From: Ga0077523 sp038324085
GTDB taxonomy: Bacteria > Pseudomonadota > Gammaproteobacteria > Burkholderiales > Ga0077523
Assembly (NCBI GenBank): GCA_038324085.1
Contig: JBBQHP010000013.1
Span: forward strand, 1 to 64,000
Direction: 5' to 3'
Length of the DNA: 64,000 nt
Shown: positions 16,513 through 25,416 of the stretch, piece after piece
Layout: each line of letters starts with the position of its first letter
How positions within the stretch are numbered: position 1 is the stretch's first letter
Notes under the pieces: model-generated
Told to the model about the DNA's origin: nothing
Seen by the model: only the letters and a program-made list of their open reading frames with translations
Database searches by the model: none
Translations under genes and position numbers: made by a program

Positions 16513-18720
16513 TCACGCCTGTATCGACGCCTTGATGTTCTCCGGCGAGAACGGCATCCGGCGCACACGAATACCCGTGGCCGCGAAGATGGCATTGCCG
16601 ATGGCAGCCTGCACGAGCGCCGTCGCCGGTTCGCCCAGACCGCCGGGCGTGTTGTGGCTTTCGATCCAGGAGATGTCCATCGCCTTGGGGGCTTCGTTCA
16701 TCCGGACCACGCGATAGGAATCGAAGTTGTTCTGCTCGACGGCGCCGTTCTTGACGGTGATTTCACCGAACATGCAGGCCGCCTGACCGAACACGATGCA
16801 CGACTCGACCTGCGCCTTGGCCTGATCCGGATGGATCAACTGGCCGGCGTCGATCGCGAAAGTCACCTTGTCGATGACCACGTCGTAGTCCTTGGTGACC
16901 GAGACTTCGGCGACGCAAGCGAGGCACGTGTTGTAGCCTTCCATCGAAGCCACGCCCTTGCCGCGACCTTCCGGCATCTTCTGGCCCCAGTTGGACTTGT
17001 CGCGCACGACTTCGAGCACTTTCTTGATGCGGCCGCCGACGGGGATGCCCGCGGACAGGCCGGACCACTTGTGCTTCTCGCCCTCGAACTCGAGGTTGTC
17101 GATGCGGAACTGGATCGGATCCTTGCCCAGGGCATTCGCCACTTCGTCGATGAAGCCCTCAACTACGTACGCATTGAGGTTGTGCGACACGCCGCGCCAG
17201 TACCCCGGCGTTATACCCGTGTCGTGCATCACATACGTCAGCTTGTGGTTCGGCACCGCATACGGGAAGTTGTCGATCGCTTCGACCGAGAACGGGTCGA
17301 TGCCATCCTTCACGATGCTGGGGAACAGACGCGACGAGATCGACGGGCTGGTGCCATGGTAGCGATAGGCCACCAGCTTGCCGGCAGCATCCACACCCAT
17401 TTGCACCTTGTAGTAGCCACCCGGACGATACGAATCGTGGGTCATGTCGTCTTCACGACTCCACACCATCTTCACCGGCGCTCCTACCGCCTTGGAGATC
17501 TCGGCTGCATCGATCGTGTAGTCGACTTCCACGCGTCGTCCGAAGCCGCCGCCGAGGAACGTGGTGATGACGGTGATCTGCTCGGGCTTCAGACCCGTGG
17601 CACCCGCCACGACGAACGGGACCAATTGCTGGAACTGGGTCGGCGTGATGATGGTCGCGCCATCGGCACGCACGTCAGCCACCGTATTCATCGGTTCCAT
17701 CGGCGAATGCGACAGGTGCGGCAGTTCATATGTCGCTTCGTAGACCTTGGCGGCGCCGCTCATAGCGCTGTCGGTGTCCCCGGCTTCGCGGAACACGGCA
17801 CCCGGCTGCTCGGACGCTTCCTTCAGCCCGCCCCAGACCTTGGCCATGTCGTTGTTCGCGTTCGGACCTTCATCCCAGGTGATCTGGAGCAGATCCTTCG
17901 CCTTCTTCGCCTGCCAGTAGGAATCCGCGACAACCGCCACGCCCCGGCTGTACTGCACCACGGCCTTCACGCCGGGCATGTTCTTGGCACGGCTGTCGTC
18001 GTAGCTCTGGACCTTGCCGCCGATCATCGGGGGCATTGCCACGGCCGCGTACAGCATGTTCGGAACCCTGACGTCGATCCCGTAGGTTGCGGTCGCGGCA
18101 ACCTTTGCGGGCGTGTCCAGGCGCTTCTGGGTCTTGCTTCCGACGATCTTGAACTCGGTTGCCGGCTTCAGCGGAACGTCCTTCGGTACTTCCATGGTCG
18201 CTGCGGCTTCGGCGAGCGACCCGTAGGTTGCCTTCTTGCCGCCGGGGCCGGTTACCATGCCGCCAGCCGCCTTGCATTTGCCTGCGTCGACGCCCCATTC
18301 CTTGGCGGCGGCAGCGACGAGCATCATCCGCGCCGAAGCACCAGCCTTGCGCAGTTTCTCCCAGCCGTCACGCACGGACGTGGAGCCGCCGGTCAGTTGG
18401 CCACCCAGGAGCGAGTTGATGTAGACCTCGGCAGGCGGAGCGAACTCGACCTTGATCTTGTTCATGTCCACGTCGAGCTCTTCGGCCACGAGCATCGGCA
18501 TGGAGGTGTACACGTCCTGTCCCATTTCGGACCGGGCGCACATGATGGTGATGGTGTTGTCGGTGCCGATCTTGACCCATGCGTTCGGCGAATTCGTCTT
18601 CGCCTCCGCTTCGGCAACCTTCGCGCCGAGGGGCAGGTAGACACCGAGCGTGAGGCCGCCGCCGACTGCAGCGGAAGCCTTCAGGAAATCACGACGTGCG
18701 GGCATGTTGATGTGTTCCAT
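16513..18720 (-). CDS. molybdopterin-binding subunit of a periplasmic xanthine-dehydrogenase-family oxidoreductase (IorB-like)
   Basis: A 735-residue large subunit resembling isoquinoline 1-oxidoreductase / aldehyde dehydrogenase beta subunits. It carries a Tat signal (RRDFLKASAAVGGG) near residue 9, so the folded enzyme is exported. Two MoCo-binding halves are visible, with LGGGFGRRVEVDY and, near the end, GLGEPATALVQAAIGNAIFAATG, which carries the catalytic Glu position. The small 2Fe-2S subunit lies immediately upstream and no FAD subunit is present, so electrons probably go to a cytochrome. Substrate (aldehyde or N-heterocycle) unknown. Confidence 0.88.
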   Translation of the reverse strand: MEHINMPARRDFLKASAAVGGGLTLGVYLPLGAKVAEAEAKTNSPNAWVKIGTDNTITIMCARSEMGQDVYTSMPMLVAEELDVDMNKIKVEFAPPAEVYINSLLGGQLTGGSTSVRDGWEKLRKAGASARMMLVAAAAKEWGVDAGKCKAAGGMVTGPGGKKATYGSLAEAAATMEVPKDVPLKPATEFKIVGSKTQKRLDTPAKVAATATYGIDVRVPNMLYAAVAMPPMIGGKVQSYDDSRAKNMPGVKAVVQYSRGVAVVADSYWQAKKAKDLLQITWDEGPNANNDMAKVWGGLKEASEQPGAVFREAGDTDSAMSGAAKVYEATYELPHLSHSPMEPMNTVADVRADGATIITPTQFQQLVPFVVAGATGLKPEQITVITTFLGGGFGRRVEVDYTIDAAEISKAVGAPVKMVWSREDDMTHDSYRPGGYYKVQMGVDAAGKLVAYRYHGTSPSISSRLFPSIVKDGIDPFSVEAIDNFPYAVPNHKLTYVMHDTGITPGYWRGVSHNLNAYVVEGFIDEVANALGKDPIQFRIDNLEFEGEKHKWSGLSAGIPVGGRIKKVLEVVRDKSNWGQKMPEGRGKGVASMEGYNTCLACVAEVSVTKDYDVVIDKVTFAIDAGQLIHPDQAKAQVESCIVFGQAACMFGEITVKNGAVEQNNFDSYRVVRMNEAPKAMDISWIESHNTPGGLGEPATALVQAAIGNAIFAATGIRVRRMPFSPENIKASIQA

Positions 18721-18735
18721 GGTCGGTGGCCTCCT

Positions 18736-19185
18736 TTACGCCATGCGTGCGGCGTCTTTGATCGCCGCGCGGATGCGAGGATACGTGCCGCAACGGCAGA
18801 TGTTGCCCGACATCCAGGCATCGATATCGGCGTCGCTGGGCTTCTTGTTCTGGGCGAGAAGTGCCGCCGCCTGCATCATCTGGCCAGGTTGGCAGTACCC
18901 GCATTGCGGTACGTCCAGCGCAACCCAGGCCTTCTTGACGGCATGGGTCATCGGGAGGCCTTCGATCGTGGTCACCTTCTGGCCGACGACGGAGCCGATC
19001 GGGGTCTGACAGGAACGCACGGCATTGCCGTTGAGATGTACGGTGCAGGCGCCGCAGAGCGCCTTGCCACAGCCGAACTTGGTGCCGGTCTGGCCCAAGG
19101 TGTCGCGCAGGACCCAGAGCAGCGGCGTGTCGGGGGCGACGTCCGCGCTGGCTGGTTTCCCGTTGAGGTTAAAAGAGATCAGCAT
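18736..19185 (-). CDS. (2Fe-2S)-binding small subunit of the molybdenum hydroxylase (IorA-like)
   Basis: A 149-residue subunit with two [2Fe-2S] clusters. The ferredoxin-type cluster uses C39, C44, C47 and C59 (CGKALCGAC...C) and the helical-domain cluster uses C95, C98, C130 and C132 (CGYC, CRC). It carries electrons from the Mo site of the partner at 16513-18720, whose gene starts 15 nt after this stop. It has no signal peptide of its own and would be exported with the Tat-bearing partner. A GGGGAG ribosome site precedes the ATG. Confidence 0.92.
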   Translation of the reverse strand: MLISFNLNGKPASADVAPDTPLLWVLRDTLGQTGTKFGCGKALCGACTVHLNGNAVRSCQTPIGSVVGQKVTTIEGLPMTHAVKKAWVALDVPQCGYCQPGQMMQAAALLAQNKKPSDADIDAWMSGNICRCGTYPRIRAAIKDAARMA

Positions 19186-19256
19186 AGTGAACTCCCCATT
19201 TCGGTCAGGTTCGAGGTTAATGAGCTTCGCGGTCTAGACAACTGCAAGACGCGCGG

Positions 19257-19285
19257 AAGTTACACGAACTGTACAGGGGTATCAA
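19257..19285 (-). promoter_or_regulatory. candidate promoter of the molybdenum hydroxylase operon
   Basis: In the 322-nt gene-free stretch 19186-19507, the minus strand has TTGATA (19280-19285) and TAACTT (19257-19262) 17 nt apart. The perfect palindrome CTGTACAG (19269-19276) sits in the spacer, where a repressor could bind. The rest of the gap (19290-19345) is AT-rich with no gene. Confidence 0.4.
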
Positions 19286-19507
19286 CATCTTCTCGTGAGC
19301 GCGAACGTATTGAAAAGCTTTATGTTTTTATCGATATAACGAGGCGACAGCGCGGGCTGCGCAGCGCCTCGGGGACGATGCGGTCAACACACTGCGCAAT
19401 CAGCGTGTTGCGCTGTTGTGCGCCGCACCAACGCAGATCGGACAGCTCGGATTGCGCACGACCAATCCCGGCGCGCACCCGCAGTCGAATTCCGAGCGGC
19501 AGCCGTT

Positions 19508-20176
19508 TCAGCGTGCGCTTGCGCTGCGTCGCTTGGCGATGAATGCTTCGAGTCCGGCCTTGCGGGCCTCGTTCACGATCTTCGAGGCAGGCCTGTCGGC
19601 CATCGTCTTGAGGTAGATCGGCGCCGTCGGGATCGCCTCCGCGAGCATGTCGTTGCCGAACACGGCCTTGGTCACGCCGATCACCATCGGCAAGTGGACT
19701 ATGGCCGCACAGTCGGCATGGGAAAAGGTTTCCCCGGCGATGAAGGGCGAGAACTGCGCGAGGCGTTCCAGCGCGCGCAAGCCCCTGCGCAACAGCGCCT
19801 CGACCTCCCGCTTGGTGTCCTCGCTCGCCTTGCCGCCGAAGAACGCCTCGCCGTACAGGCGACGCGCCGGTAATTCCAGGTGCAGTTCTATGACCTCGAT
19901 CAGCTCCCTCACCTTGGCCCGCTCGAACACACCCTTGGGAAACAGCGACGGATCCGGATAGCGCTCCTCGATGTATTCCGAGATCGCCTGGGATTCGGCG
20001 AGCGTGCCCTGGGCGAGGCGCAGGAACGGCACCTTGCCCATCGGCGATTCGGCCACCACGGCATCGTCCTGGGACGGATAGACCAGCAGTTCCTCGAACG
20101 CGATGCCCTTCTCCAGCAGGACCAGCTTCACCTTGTTGTGGTAATTGCTGACGGGAAAACCGCATAGCTTGATCAT
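19508..20176 (-). CDS. glutathione S-transferase family protein
   Basis: A 222-residue protein with an N-terminal thioredoxin-like domain (residues 1-80; MIKLCGFPVSNYHNKVKLVLLE, cis-Pro in MGKVPFL, glutathione contact ESQAI). The all-helical C-terminal domain contains the conserved Asp of SHADCAAI. It lies 100 nt downstream of an acyl-CoA dehydrogenase gene on the same strand. Likely roles are conjugation or isomerisation of an electrophilic intermediate; substrate unknown. Confidence 0.85.
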   Translation of the reverse strand: MIKLCGFPVSNYHNKVKLVLLEKGIAFEELLVYPSQDDAVVAESPMGKVPFLRLAQGTLAESQAISEYIEERYPDPSLFPKGVFERAKVRELIEVIELHLELPARRLYGEAFFGGKASEDTKREVEALLRRGLRALERLAQFSPFIAGETFSHADCAAIVHLPMVIGVTKAVFGNDMLAEAIPTAPIYLKTMADRPASKIVNEARKAGLEAFIAKRRSASAR

Positions 20177-20276
20177 TGTCTCGCCTCCGATCCGTCAATC
20201 ACCGCGCGACGCGCCCGCGTCTGGCGGGTTTCGGCCTTGCCGATCCGTGCCGGACCCGGGCGCGTGGTCGCCGTCA

Positions 20277-21497
20277 TCAACGATGCTGGTACTTCCTGAG
20301 TTCGAGCTTCGCGATCTGGGCGCGATGGACCTCATCGGGGCCGTCGGCGAGGCGCAGCGTACGGTTGAAGGCATACATCCAGGCCACCGGGGCGGCCTGG
20401 GAGACTCCCCCGCCGCCATGGGCCTGAATCGCCCAGTCGATGATCTGCTGCGCGGCGTTCGGTGCCAGCACCTTGATCATCGCGATCTCCGCCCGCGCCG
20501 CCTTGTTGCCGACGGTATCCATCATGAATGCCGCCTTCAGGGTGAGCAATCGCGCCTGTTCGATCAGGATGCGCGATTCCGCGAGACGCTCGTGCCAGAC
20601 GCTCTGCTCAGCCACCGGCTTGCCGAAGGCGACCCGCGCCTGGAGGCGCTTGCACATCAGCTCGAGCGCGCGCTCCGCCTGCCCGATGATGCGCATGCAA
20701 TGATGGATGCGCCCGGGGCCGAGGCGCCCCTGTGCGATCTCGAAGCCACGGCCCTCGCCCAGCAGCATGTTGGACACGGGCACACGGACGTTCTCCAGTT
20801 CGACCTCCATGTGGCCGTGTGGCGCGTCGTCGTAACCGAACACCGTCAGTGCCCGGAGCACCTTGACGCCCTTCGCGTCCGCGGGCACGAGGATCATGGA
20901 CTGCTGCTTGTGACGATCGGCGTTGTCCGGATCGCTCTTGCCCATGACGATGTAGATCTTGCAACGCGGGTCGCCCGCCCCGGACGACCACCACTTGCGG
21001 CCATTCACGACGTATTCGTCGCCCTGGCGCTCGATGCTGCATTCGATGTTGGTCGCATCCGACGAGGCCACTGCCGGTTCGGTCATCAGGAACGCCGAGC
21101 GGATCTCGCCCGCGTGCAGCGGCTCGAACCACTGCTTCTGCTGCGCCGGCGTGCCGTAGCGGAGCAAGACTTCCATGTTGCCGGTGTCCGGCGCAGAACA
21201 GTTGAACACCTCGGGCGCCCACGACACGCGGCCCATGATCTCGCACAGAGGCGCGTACTCGAGGTTCGTCAGGGCGCCGCCGTGGTCCTTCGGGCGCCAC
21301 AGGTTCCACAGGCCTGCCGCGCGCGCCTTGGTCTTCAGGTCCTCCACGATGCGGGTCGGGACCCAGGCGTTGCCCTTCGCGCGATTGGCCTCGATCTCCT
21401 CGTAGAACAGATGCTCGCCCGGATACACATGTTCGTCCATGAAGGCCGACACGCGACCCTGCAGTTCCTTCACCTTGGCGCTGAAATCGAAATCCAT
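20277..21497 (-). CDS. acyl-CoA dehydrogenase family protein (ACAD10/11-like)
   Basis: A 406-residue FAD-dependent acyl-CoA dehydrogenase. FAD/substrate segments FLMTEPAVASSDATNI and RKWWSSGAGDPRCKIYIVMG, with the C-terminal QAHGGGGVSQAAPVAWMYAFNRTLRLADGPDEVH, place it in the ACAD10/ACAD11-like branch. That branch uses a different active-site arrangement from short-chain dehydrogenases. It lies between an aldehyde dehydrogenase gene (upstream) and a GST gene, probably in one transcript. Chain length of the substrate is not evident. Confidence 0.87.
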   Translation of the reverse strand: MDFDFSAKVKELQGRVSAFMDEHVYPGEHLFYEEIEANRAKGNAWVPTRIVEDLKTKARAAGLWNLWRPKDHGGALTNLEYAPLCEIMGRVSWAPEVFNCSAPDTGNMEVLLRYGTPAQQKQWFEPLHAGEIRSAFLMTEPAVASSDATNIECSIERQGDEYVVNGRKWWSSGAGDPRCKIYIVMGKSDPDNADRHKQQSMILVPADAKGVKVLRALTVFGYDDAPHGHMEVELENVRVPVSNMLLGEGRGFEIAQGRLGPGRIHHCMRIIGQAERALELMCKRLQARVAFGKPVAEQSVWHERLAESRILIEQARLLTLKAAFMMDTVGNKAARAEIAMIKVLAPNAAQQIIDWAIQAHGGGGVSQAAPVAWMYAFNRTLRLADGPDEVHRAQIAKLELRKYQHR

Positions 21498-21553
21498 CTG
21501 CGTCTCTCCGTATCCGTTGTTGTCGTTTTTCGTCCGCCCGGCGGCGAACGCTG

Positions 21554-22984
21554 CTAGGCATCCGGCCTGAGCTGCAGCGAGCGGAACTCGAGGAATTCCT
21601 CGAGTCCGTAGCGCCCCAGTTCGCGTCCGCGCCCGGACTGCTTGAACCCGCCGAACGGCGCATTCAGGTTGAACTGCCCGCCATTCACGTCCACCTGTCC
21701 GGCCCGCAGGCGCCTGGCCACTCGTTGCGCGCGCGCCTCGTCACCCGACCACACCGCAGCCGCAAGCCCGTAGACGGTGCCGTTGGCGATGCGGATGGCG
21801 TCCTTTTCACTCTCGTACGGGATGATCGCGAGCACCGGCCCGAAGATCTCTTCCTGCGCGATGGTCATCGCGGGTTTCACGTTGCCGAACACAGTCGCCT
21901 GCACGTACCAACCCTTGGTCAGCCCAGGCGGCATGTCCCCGCCGCCGGCCAGAAGGTCGGCCCCCTCCTCGACGCCCTTGCGGATGTAGTCGCGCACACG
22001 CTCGCGCTGGGCTGCGGTGACCAGCGGACCCATGCGCCCCCCATCGGTGAGCGGGTCGCCGGTGGTGAACGCGCTCGCGCCAGTGATGGCGATGGTCGTG
22101 GCTTCACCATAGCGCGAGTCGGGCACCAGCAACCGGGTCAACGCGTTGCAGGTCTGCCCCGAATTGAGGAAGCACGAGTTGAGCGTGGACTTGATCGCGA
22201 CGCCCATGTCCGCGTCGTCGAGTACCACGGAAGCGGACTTGCCGCCCAGTTCGAGGGCGACGCGCTTGACCGCGCCGCCCGCGAGTTCCGCGACCCGCCT
22301 GCCGGCGCGCGTCGAGCCGGTGAACGAGACCATGTCCACTTCGGCGTGGGACACCAGCGCCTCGCCGACGACCGGGCCCAGGCCTGTGACCAGGTTGAAC
22401 ACGCCGGCCGGGAGTCCGCAGTCATGAACGATCTCCGCCAGAATGAATGCATTGAGCGGCGCCACTTCCGACGGCTTGAGCACCACGGTGCAACCGGCCG
22501 CCAGTGCTGCCGCGACTTTCGCGGCGATCTGATGCAGCGGGTAATTCCACGGCGTGATGGCCGCCACCACGCCGACCGCCTCGCGCATCACCAGCGAGTT
22601 GCCGACCCGTTCCTCGAACTCGAACTCGGCGGCCAGCCTGGCATAGAGGCCGAAAGACAGGACCGGCAGGGTCGCCTGGATGCGGGATGCCATCTTGAGC
22701 GGCATGCCGACCTCGGTGGCGATATCGAGCGCGATCTCGCCCTTCCGCGCCTCGAGGCCGTCGTGGATCTTCTGCAGGAATCCGGCCCGCGTGGCGCGAG
22801 GCGTCGTGCTCCAGGCATCGAACGCGCCGCGGGCGGCGCGCACGGCGCGGTCCGCGTCTTCGATCGTTCCGGCCGGGATGGTCGCGATCGCCTCCTCGGT
22901 CGACGGAGACACGACAGTGAGCACCGCGGAAGTGGCCGAGGCCACCCACTGCCCTCCGACGTAGAGACGGTCTCTGATCTGCAT
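21554..22984 (-). CDS. aldehyde dehydrogenase family protein
   Basis: A 476-residue NAD(P)-dependent aldehyde dehydrogenase with the general-base motif LELGGKSA, the nucleophile Cys in NSGQTCNA and the C-terminal FGGFKQSGRGRELG. ATG 22984 (MQIRDRLYVGGQWV) matches the family start; the in-frame upstream extension to 23107 is rejected as non-homologous. It precedes the acyl-CoA dehydrogenase by 56 nt, suggesting that an aldehyde is oxidised and activated in the same route. Confidence 0.88.
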   Translation of the reverse strand: MQIRDRLYVGGQWVASATSAVLTVVSPSTEEAIATIPAGTIEDADRAVRAARGAFDAWSTTPRATRAGFLQKIHDGLEARKGEIALDIATEVGMPLKMASRIQATLPVLSFGLYARLAAEFEFEERVGNSLVMREAVGVVAAITPWNYPLHQIAAKVAAALAAGCTVVLKPSEVAPLNAFILAEIVHDCGLPAGVFNLVTGLGPVVGEALVSHAEVDMVSFTGSTRAGRRVAELAGGAVKRVALELGGKSASVVLDDADMGVAIKSTLNSCFLNSGQTCNALTRLLVPDSRYGEATTIAITGASAFTTGDPLTDGGRMGPLVTAAQRERVRDYIRKGVEEGADLLAGGGDMPPGLTKGWYVQATVFGNVKPAMTIAQEEIFGPVLAIIPYESEKDAIRIANGTVYGLAAAVWSGDEARAQRVARRLRAGQVDVNGGQFNLNAPFGGFKQSGRGRELGRYGLEEFLEFRSLQLRPDA

Positions 22985-23072
22985 GGCGTTCGATAGGTTC
23001 GCGACGAAAGCGGCGGACAACGCGGTTCCGGACAGTCCGCGAGTATGCCACCGCGAACCCGCCTTGCCCAAA

Positions 23073-23507
23073 TCACCGGGCCGGGTCGTGCCCCTCGAAG
23101 CGCGCAATGGCTTCGCGCAGGAACGGCGGCACCGGCGCCGACTTGCGACTGGCGGGATCGGCGTTCACGTAGATCACCTCACCGCTCACGAGGTGAGAGC
23201 TGCCGCGATGGATCTCGATGGCGAAGCGCACGCTCGAACGACCCAGGCTTGCCACGCGCACGCACACATCGATCAGTTCGTCGTAGCCGGCCGACGCGTG
23301 ATACTCGACCGTCGCCTTGACCACGTAGAGATCGCTGCCATGTTCGGCCAGGCCCTCGGGATAAGGCGTGCCGATGCTCCGCCAGTACTCGGTGATGGCG
23401 CAATCGAAATACATGAGGTAGTGGCCGTTGAAGACGATGCCCTGCCGGTCAACCTCGGCCCAGCGCACCCGCATTGGGTGCGCCAGCCGGAAATCACTTC
23501 TTGCCAT
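23073..23507 (-). CDS. acyl-CoA thioesterase (4-hydroxybenzoyl-CoA thioesterase-like hotdog)
   Basis: A 144-residue hotdog-fold thioesterase with the family active-site signature WAEVDRQGIVFNGHYLMYFD (residues about 14-33), whose Asp is catalytic in 4HBT enzymes. ATG 23507 follows GAGGA and overlaps the end of the LysR gene by 14 nt, so it is coupled to that regulator. A long in-frame upstream extension lies within the lysR gene and is rejected. It probably frees an acid from its CoA ester in the surrounding catabolic cluster. Confidence 0.8.
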   Translation of the reverse strand: MARSDFRLAHPMRVRWAEVDRQGIVFNGHYLMYFDCAITEYWRSIGTPYPEGLAEHGSDLYVVKATVEYHASAGYDELIDVCVRVASLGRSSVRFAIEIHRGSSHLVSGEVIYVNADPASRKSAPVPPFLREAIARFEGHDPAR

Positions 23508-24456
23508 GACGAACCGTTCCTCTCGATTTGCGTTGTCCGCGATCCATCCAGGCGTCCCAGTACGGCCGCTCGCCCGCCCAGCGCTGGGCGACGAATTCGA
23601 CGAAGGTCCGCACCTTGGCCGACAGGTGCCGACGGCTCGGATAGACCGCGTGGATGCCGAGCGGCGCGACGCCCCACGCACCGAGCACCGTGCGCAATCG
23701 GCCGTCCTGCAGCGCGTCGCCCACGATGAAAGTGGGCTGCAGCAGGATGCCACAGCCCGCGAGTGCCGCGGCAAGCAATCCGTCACCGTTGTTCGCGCGC
23801 ATCGGTCCGGCGACCCGCACCGATTGGCGGGCACCGTCCGACGATTCGAACGCCCACGCATCGCCGCCCGACCAGTACGAGTAGCCGAGACAGGCATGCC
23901 GCTCCAGATCGGCCGGGACCTTGGGTACACCGTGGCGTTTCAGGTACGAAGGCGCCGCGCAGACCGCCACGCGCGCCGTGGCGAGCCGGCGTACCACGAG
24001 CGTAGGGTGGAGCGATGCGCCGATACGGATCGCGAGGTCATAGCCATCCTCCACGAGATCGACGACGCGATCGCCATAGTCGATCTCCACGGCCACCTCG
24101 GGATAGCGCCGCAAGTACTCGCCCAGTGCCGGCGCGAGATGCCGAATGCCGAAAGACAAGGCGCAGTTGACCCGCAGAACACCGCGCGGCTCGTCCGACA
24201 AGGTGGTCACCGAGGCCTCGGCCTCCGCGAGATCTGCCAGCAATTGCCGGCAGCGGGCGAGGAACTGCTGGCCCGCTTCCGTCAATCCGATCCGCCGTGT
24301 CGTCCGGTGCAGCAGTCTCGCGCCGAGATGCGCCTCGAGCGCCATCACGTTCTTGCTCACCATGGCGCGGGACACTCCCAGGCGTTCCGCCGCCAGCGCG
24401 AAACTGCCTCTGTCCACCACCTGCACGAAACTGCGCATGCTGGAGAGAACGTCCAC
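23494..24456 (-). CDS. LysR family transcriptional regulator
   Basis: A 320-residue LTTR. The winged helix-turn-helix is at residues 4-60 (FVQVVDRGSFALAAERLGVSRAMVSKNVMALE) and the effector-binding domain follows. GTG 24456 gives the usual LTTR start VDVLSSMRSFVQV and has GAGG 8 nt upstream; a longer frame to 24531 is less likely. It is divergent from a DODA-type dioxygenase gene, with an inverted repeat between them that may be its binding site. A basic tail of about 20 residues extends beyond the usual end and overlaps the thioesterase start. Confidence 0.87.
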   Translation of the reverse strand: MDVLSSMRSFVQVVDRGSFALAAERLGVSRAMVSKNVMALEAHLGARLLHRTTRRIGLTEAGQQFLARCRQLLADLAEAEASVTTLSDEPRGVLRVNCALSFGIRHLAPALGEYLRRYPEVAVEIDYGDRVVDLVEDGYDLAIRIGASLHPTLVVRRLATARVAVCAAPSYLKRHGVPKVPADLERHACLGYSYWSGGDAWAFESSDGARQSVRVAGPMRANNGDGLLAAALAGCGILLQPTFIVGDALQDGRLRTVLGAWGVAPLGIHAVYPSRRHLSAKVRTFVEFVAQRWAGERPYWDAWMDRGQRKSRGTVRHGKK

Positions 24457-24482
24457 GACCAAGCCCTCGGGAGAGGCGACGA

Positions 24483-24550
24483 TTGTATCGGTTTGGTAAA
24501 CAGTCTGGTTCACGGGAATGGCTTTAAACACCGGACCACAACCAATACAG
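24483..24550. promoter_or_regulatory. inverted repeat between lysR and the dioxygenase gene
   Basis: TTGTATCGGTTTGGT (24483-24497) and ACCACAACCAATACAG (24535-24550) are near-perfect inverted copies of TGTAT-y-GGTT-GGT, with one extra base in the right arm. They lie 38 nt apart in a locally AT-richer divergent region. This arrangement fits a LysR-type regulatory region but is not proven. Confidence 0.4.
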
Positions 24551-24587
24551 TATGGGGACTACTCCGACTCGAGCCCGGGAACCCACG

Positions 24588-25406
24588 ATGACCCTGCTTC
24601 CGACCCTTTTCGTTTCGCACGGCGCGCCGACCTTCGCTCTCGAAGCCGGCACCACCGGCCCCGCGCTTGCCGCACTGGCGAAGCGGTTGCCGCGTCCTCG
24701 AGCGATCCTCGCAGTCTCCGCGCATTGGGAGACCGAGCAGCCGACCGTGAGCGCCGCGCTCACCCCCGAGACCATCCACGACTTCTCCGGGTTTCCGGCG
24801 CCGCTGTATCGACTCCGCTATCCGGCACCGGGAGCGCCCTGGCTGGCGGAGCGCGTCGCGGATCTGTTGCGAAGCGCTGCCAAGCTGCCCGCCGTGGACC
24901 CCGTGCACGGTCTAGATCACGGCGCCTGGGTTCCATTGATGCACATGTGGCCGCGCGCCGACATCCCCGTGGCCCAGATGTCGATCCAGTCCCACCTCGG
25001 TCCGGCGCATCACTTCGAACTCGGACAGGCACTCGCCCCGCTCGCGGGCGAAGGCGTGCTCGTATTGGGCACCGGCAGCGTGACGCACAACCTGCGCGAG
25101 TTCCGCATGTCGCAGGAAAACGAAGCGGTCGCGCCGTACGTCGCGGAGTTCCGTGACTGGATGGCCGGCCGGCTCACGGCGGGAGACACCTCGTCGGTGC
25201 TCGACTATCGTAGCCGTGCGCCCGATGCGGCGCGCGCGCATCCGAGCGAAGAGCATCTGCTCCCGTTGTTCGTCGCGCTCGGCGCCGCCGCGGGCGGCCG
25301 GCGCAACGAGCGGGCACATGCCGGCGTGACCTACAGGGTCATCGGCATGGATGCGTACGTGTTCGCGGCGGATCGGCTCGACGCCGCCCAGCCGGCGGCA
25401 GCCTGA
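24588..25406 (+). CDS. DODA-type class III extradiol ring-cleavage dioxygenase family protein
   Basis: A 272-residue LigB-like protein. Metal-ligand histidines of the DODA group are visible in LFVSHGAPT, SAHWET and HGLDHGAWVPL, and a further conserved His in GTGSVTHNLREF. Members such as YgiD open catechol-type rings using Fe(II) or Zn(II). ATG 24588 is chosen for its homologous start MTLLPTLFVSHG; an in-frame ATG lies at 24552. It is controlled probably by the divergent LysR protein and is followed by a hydrolase gene 10 nt later. Confidence 0.85.
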   Translation: MTLLPTLFVSHGAPTFALEAGTTGPALAALAKRLPRPRAILAVSAHWETEQPTVSAALTPETIHDFSGFPAPLYRLRYPAPGAPWLAERVADLLRSAAKLPAVDPVHGLDHGAWVPLMHMWPRADIPVAQMSIQSHLGPAHHFELGQALAPLAGEGVLVLGTGSVTHNLREFRMSQENEAVAPYVAEFRDWMAGRLTAGDTSSVLDYRSRAPDAARAHPSEEHLLPLFVALGAAAGGRRNERAHAGVTYRVIGMDAYVFAADRLDAAQPAAA

Positions 25407-25416
25407 GGAGCGACGG

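Noticed and set aside
16432..19542. Plus-strand open frame of 1036 codons
   Set aside because: It is antisense to the molybdenum hydroxylase genes, which have clear motifs, Tat signal and cluster cysteines. The frame is open because high-GC codon bias removes stops opposite real genes.
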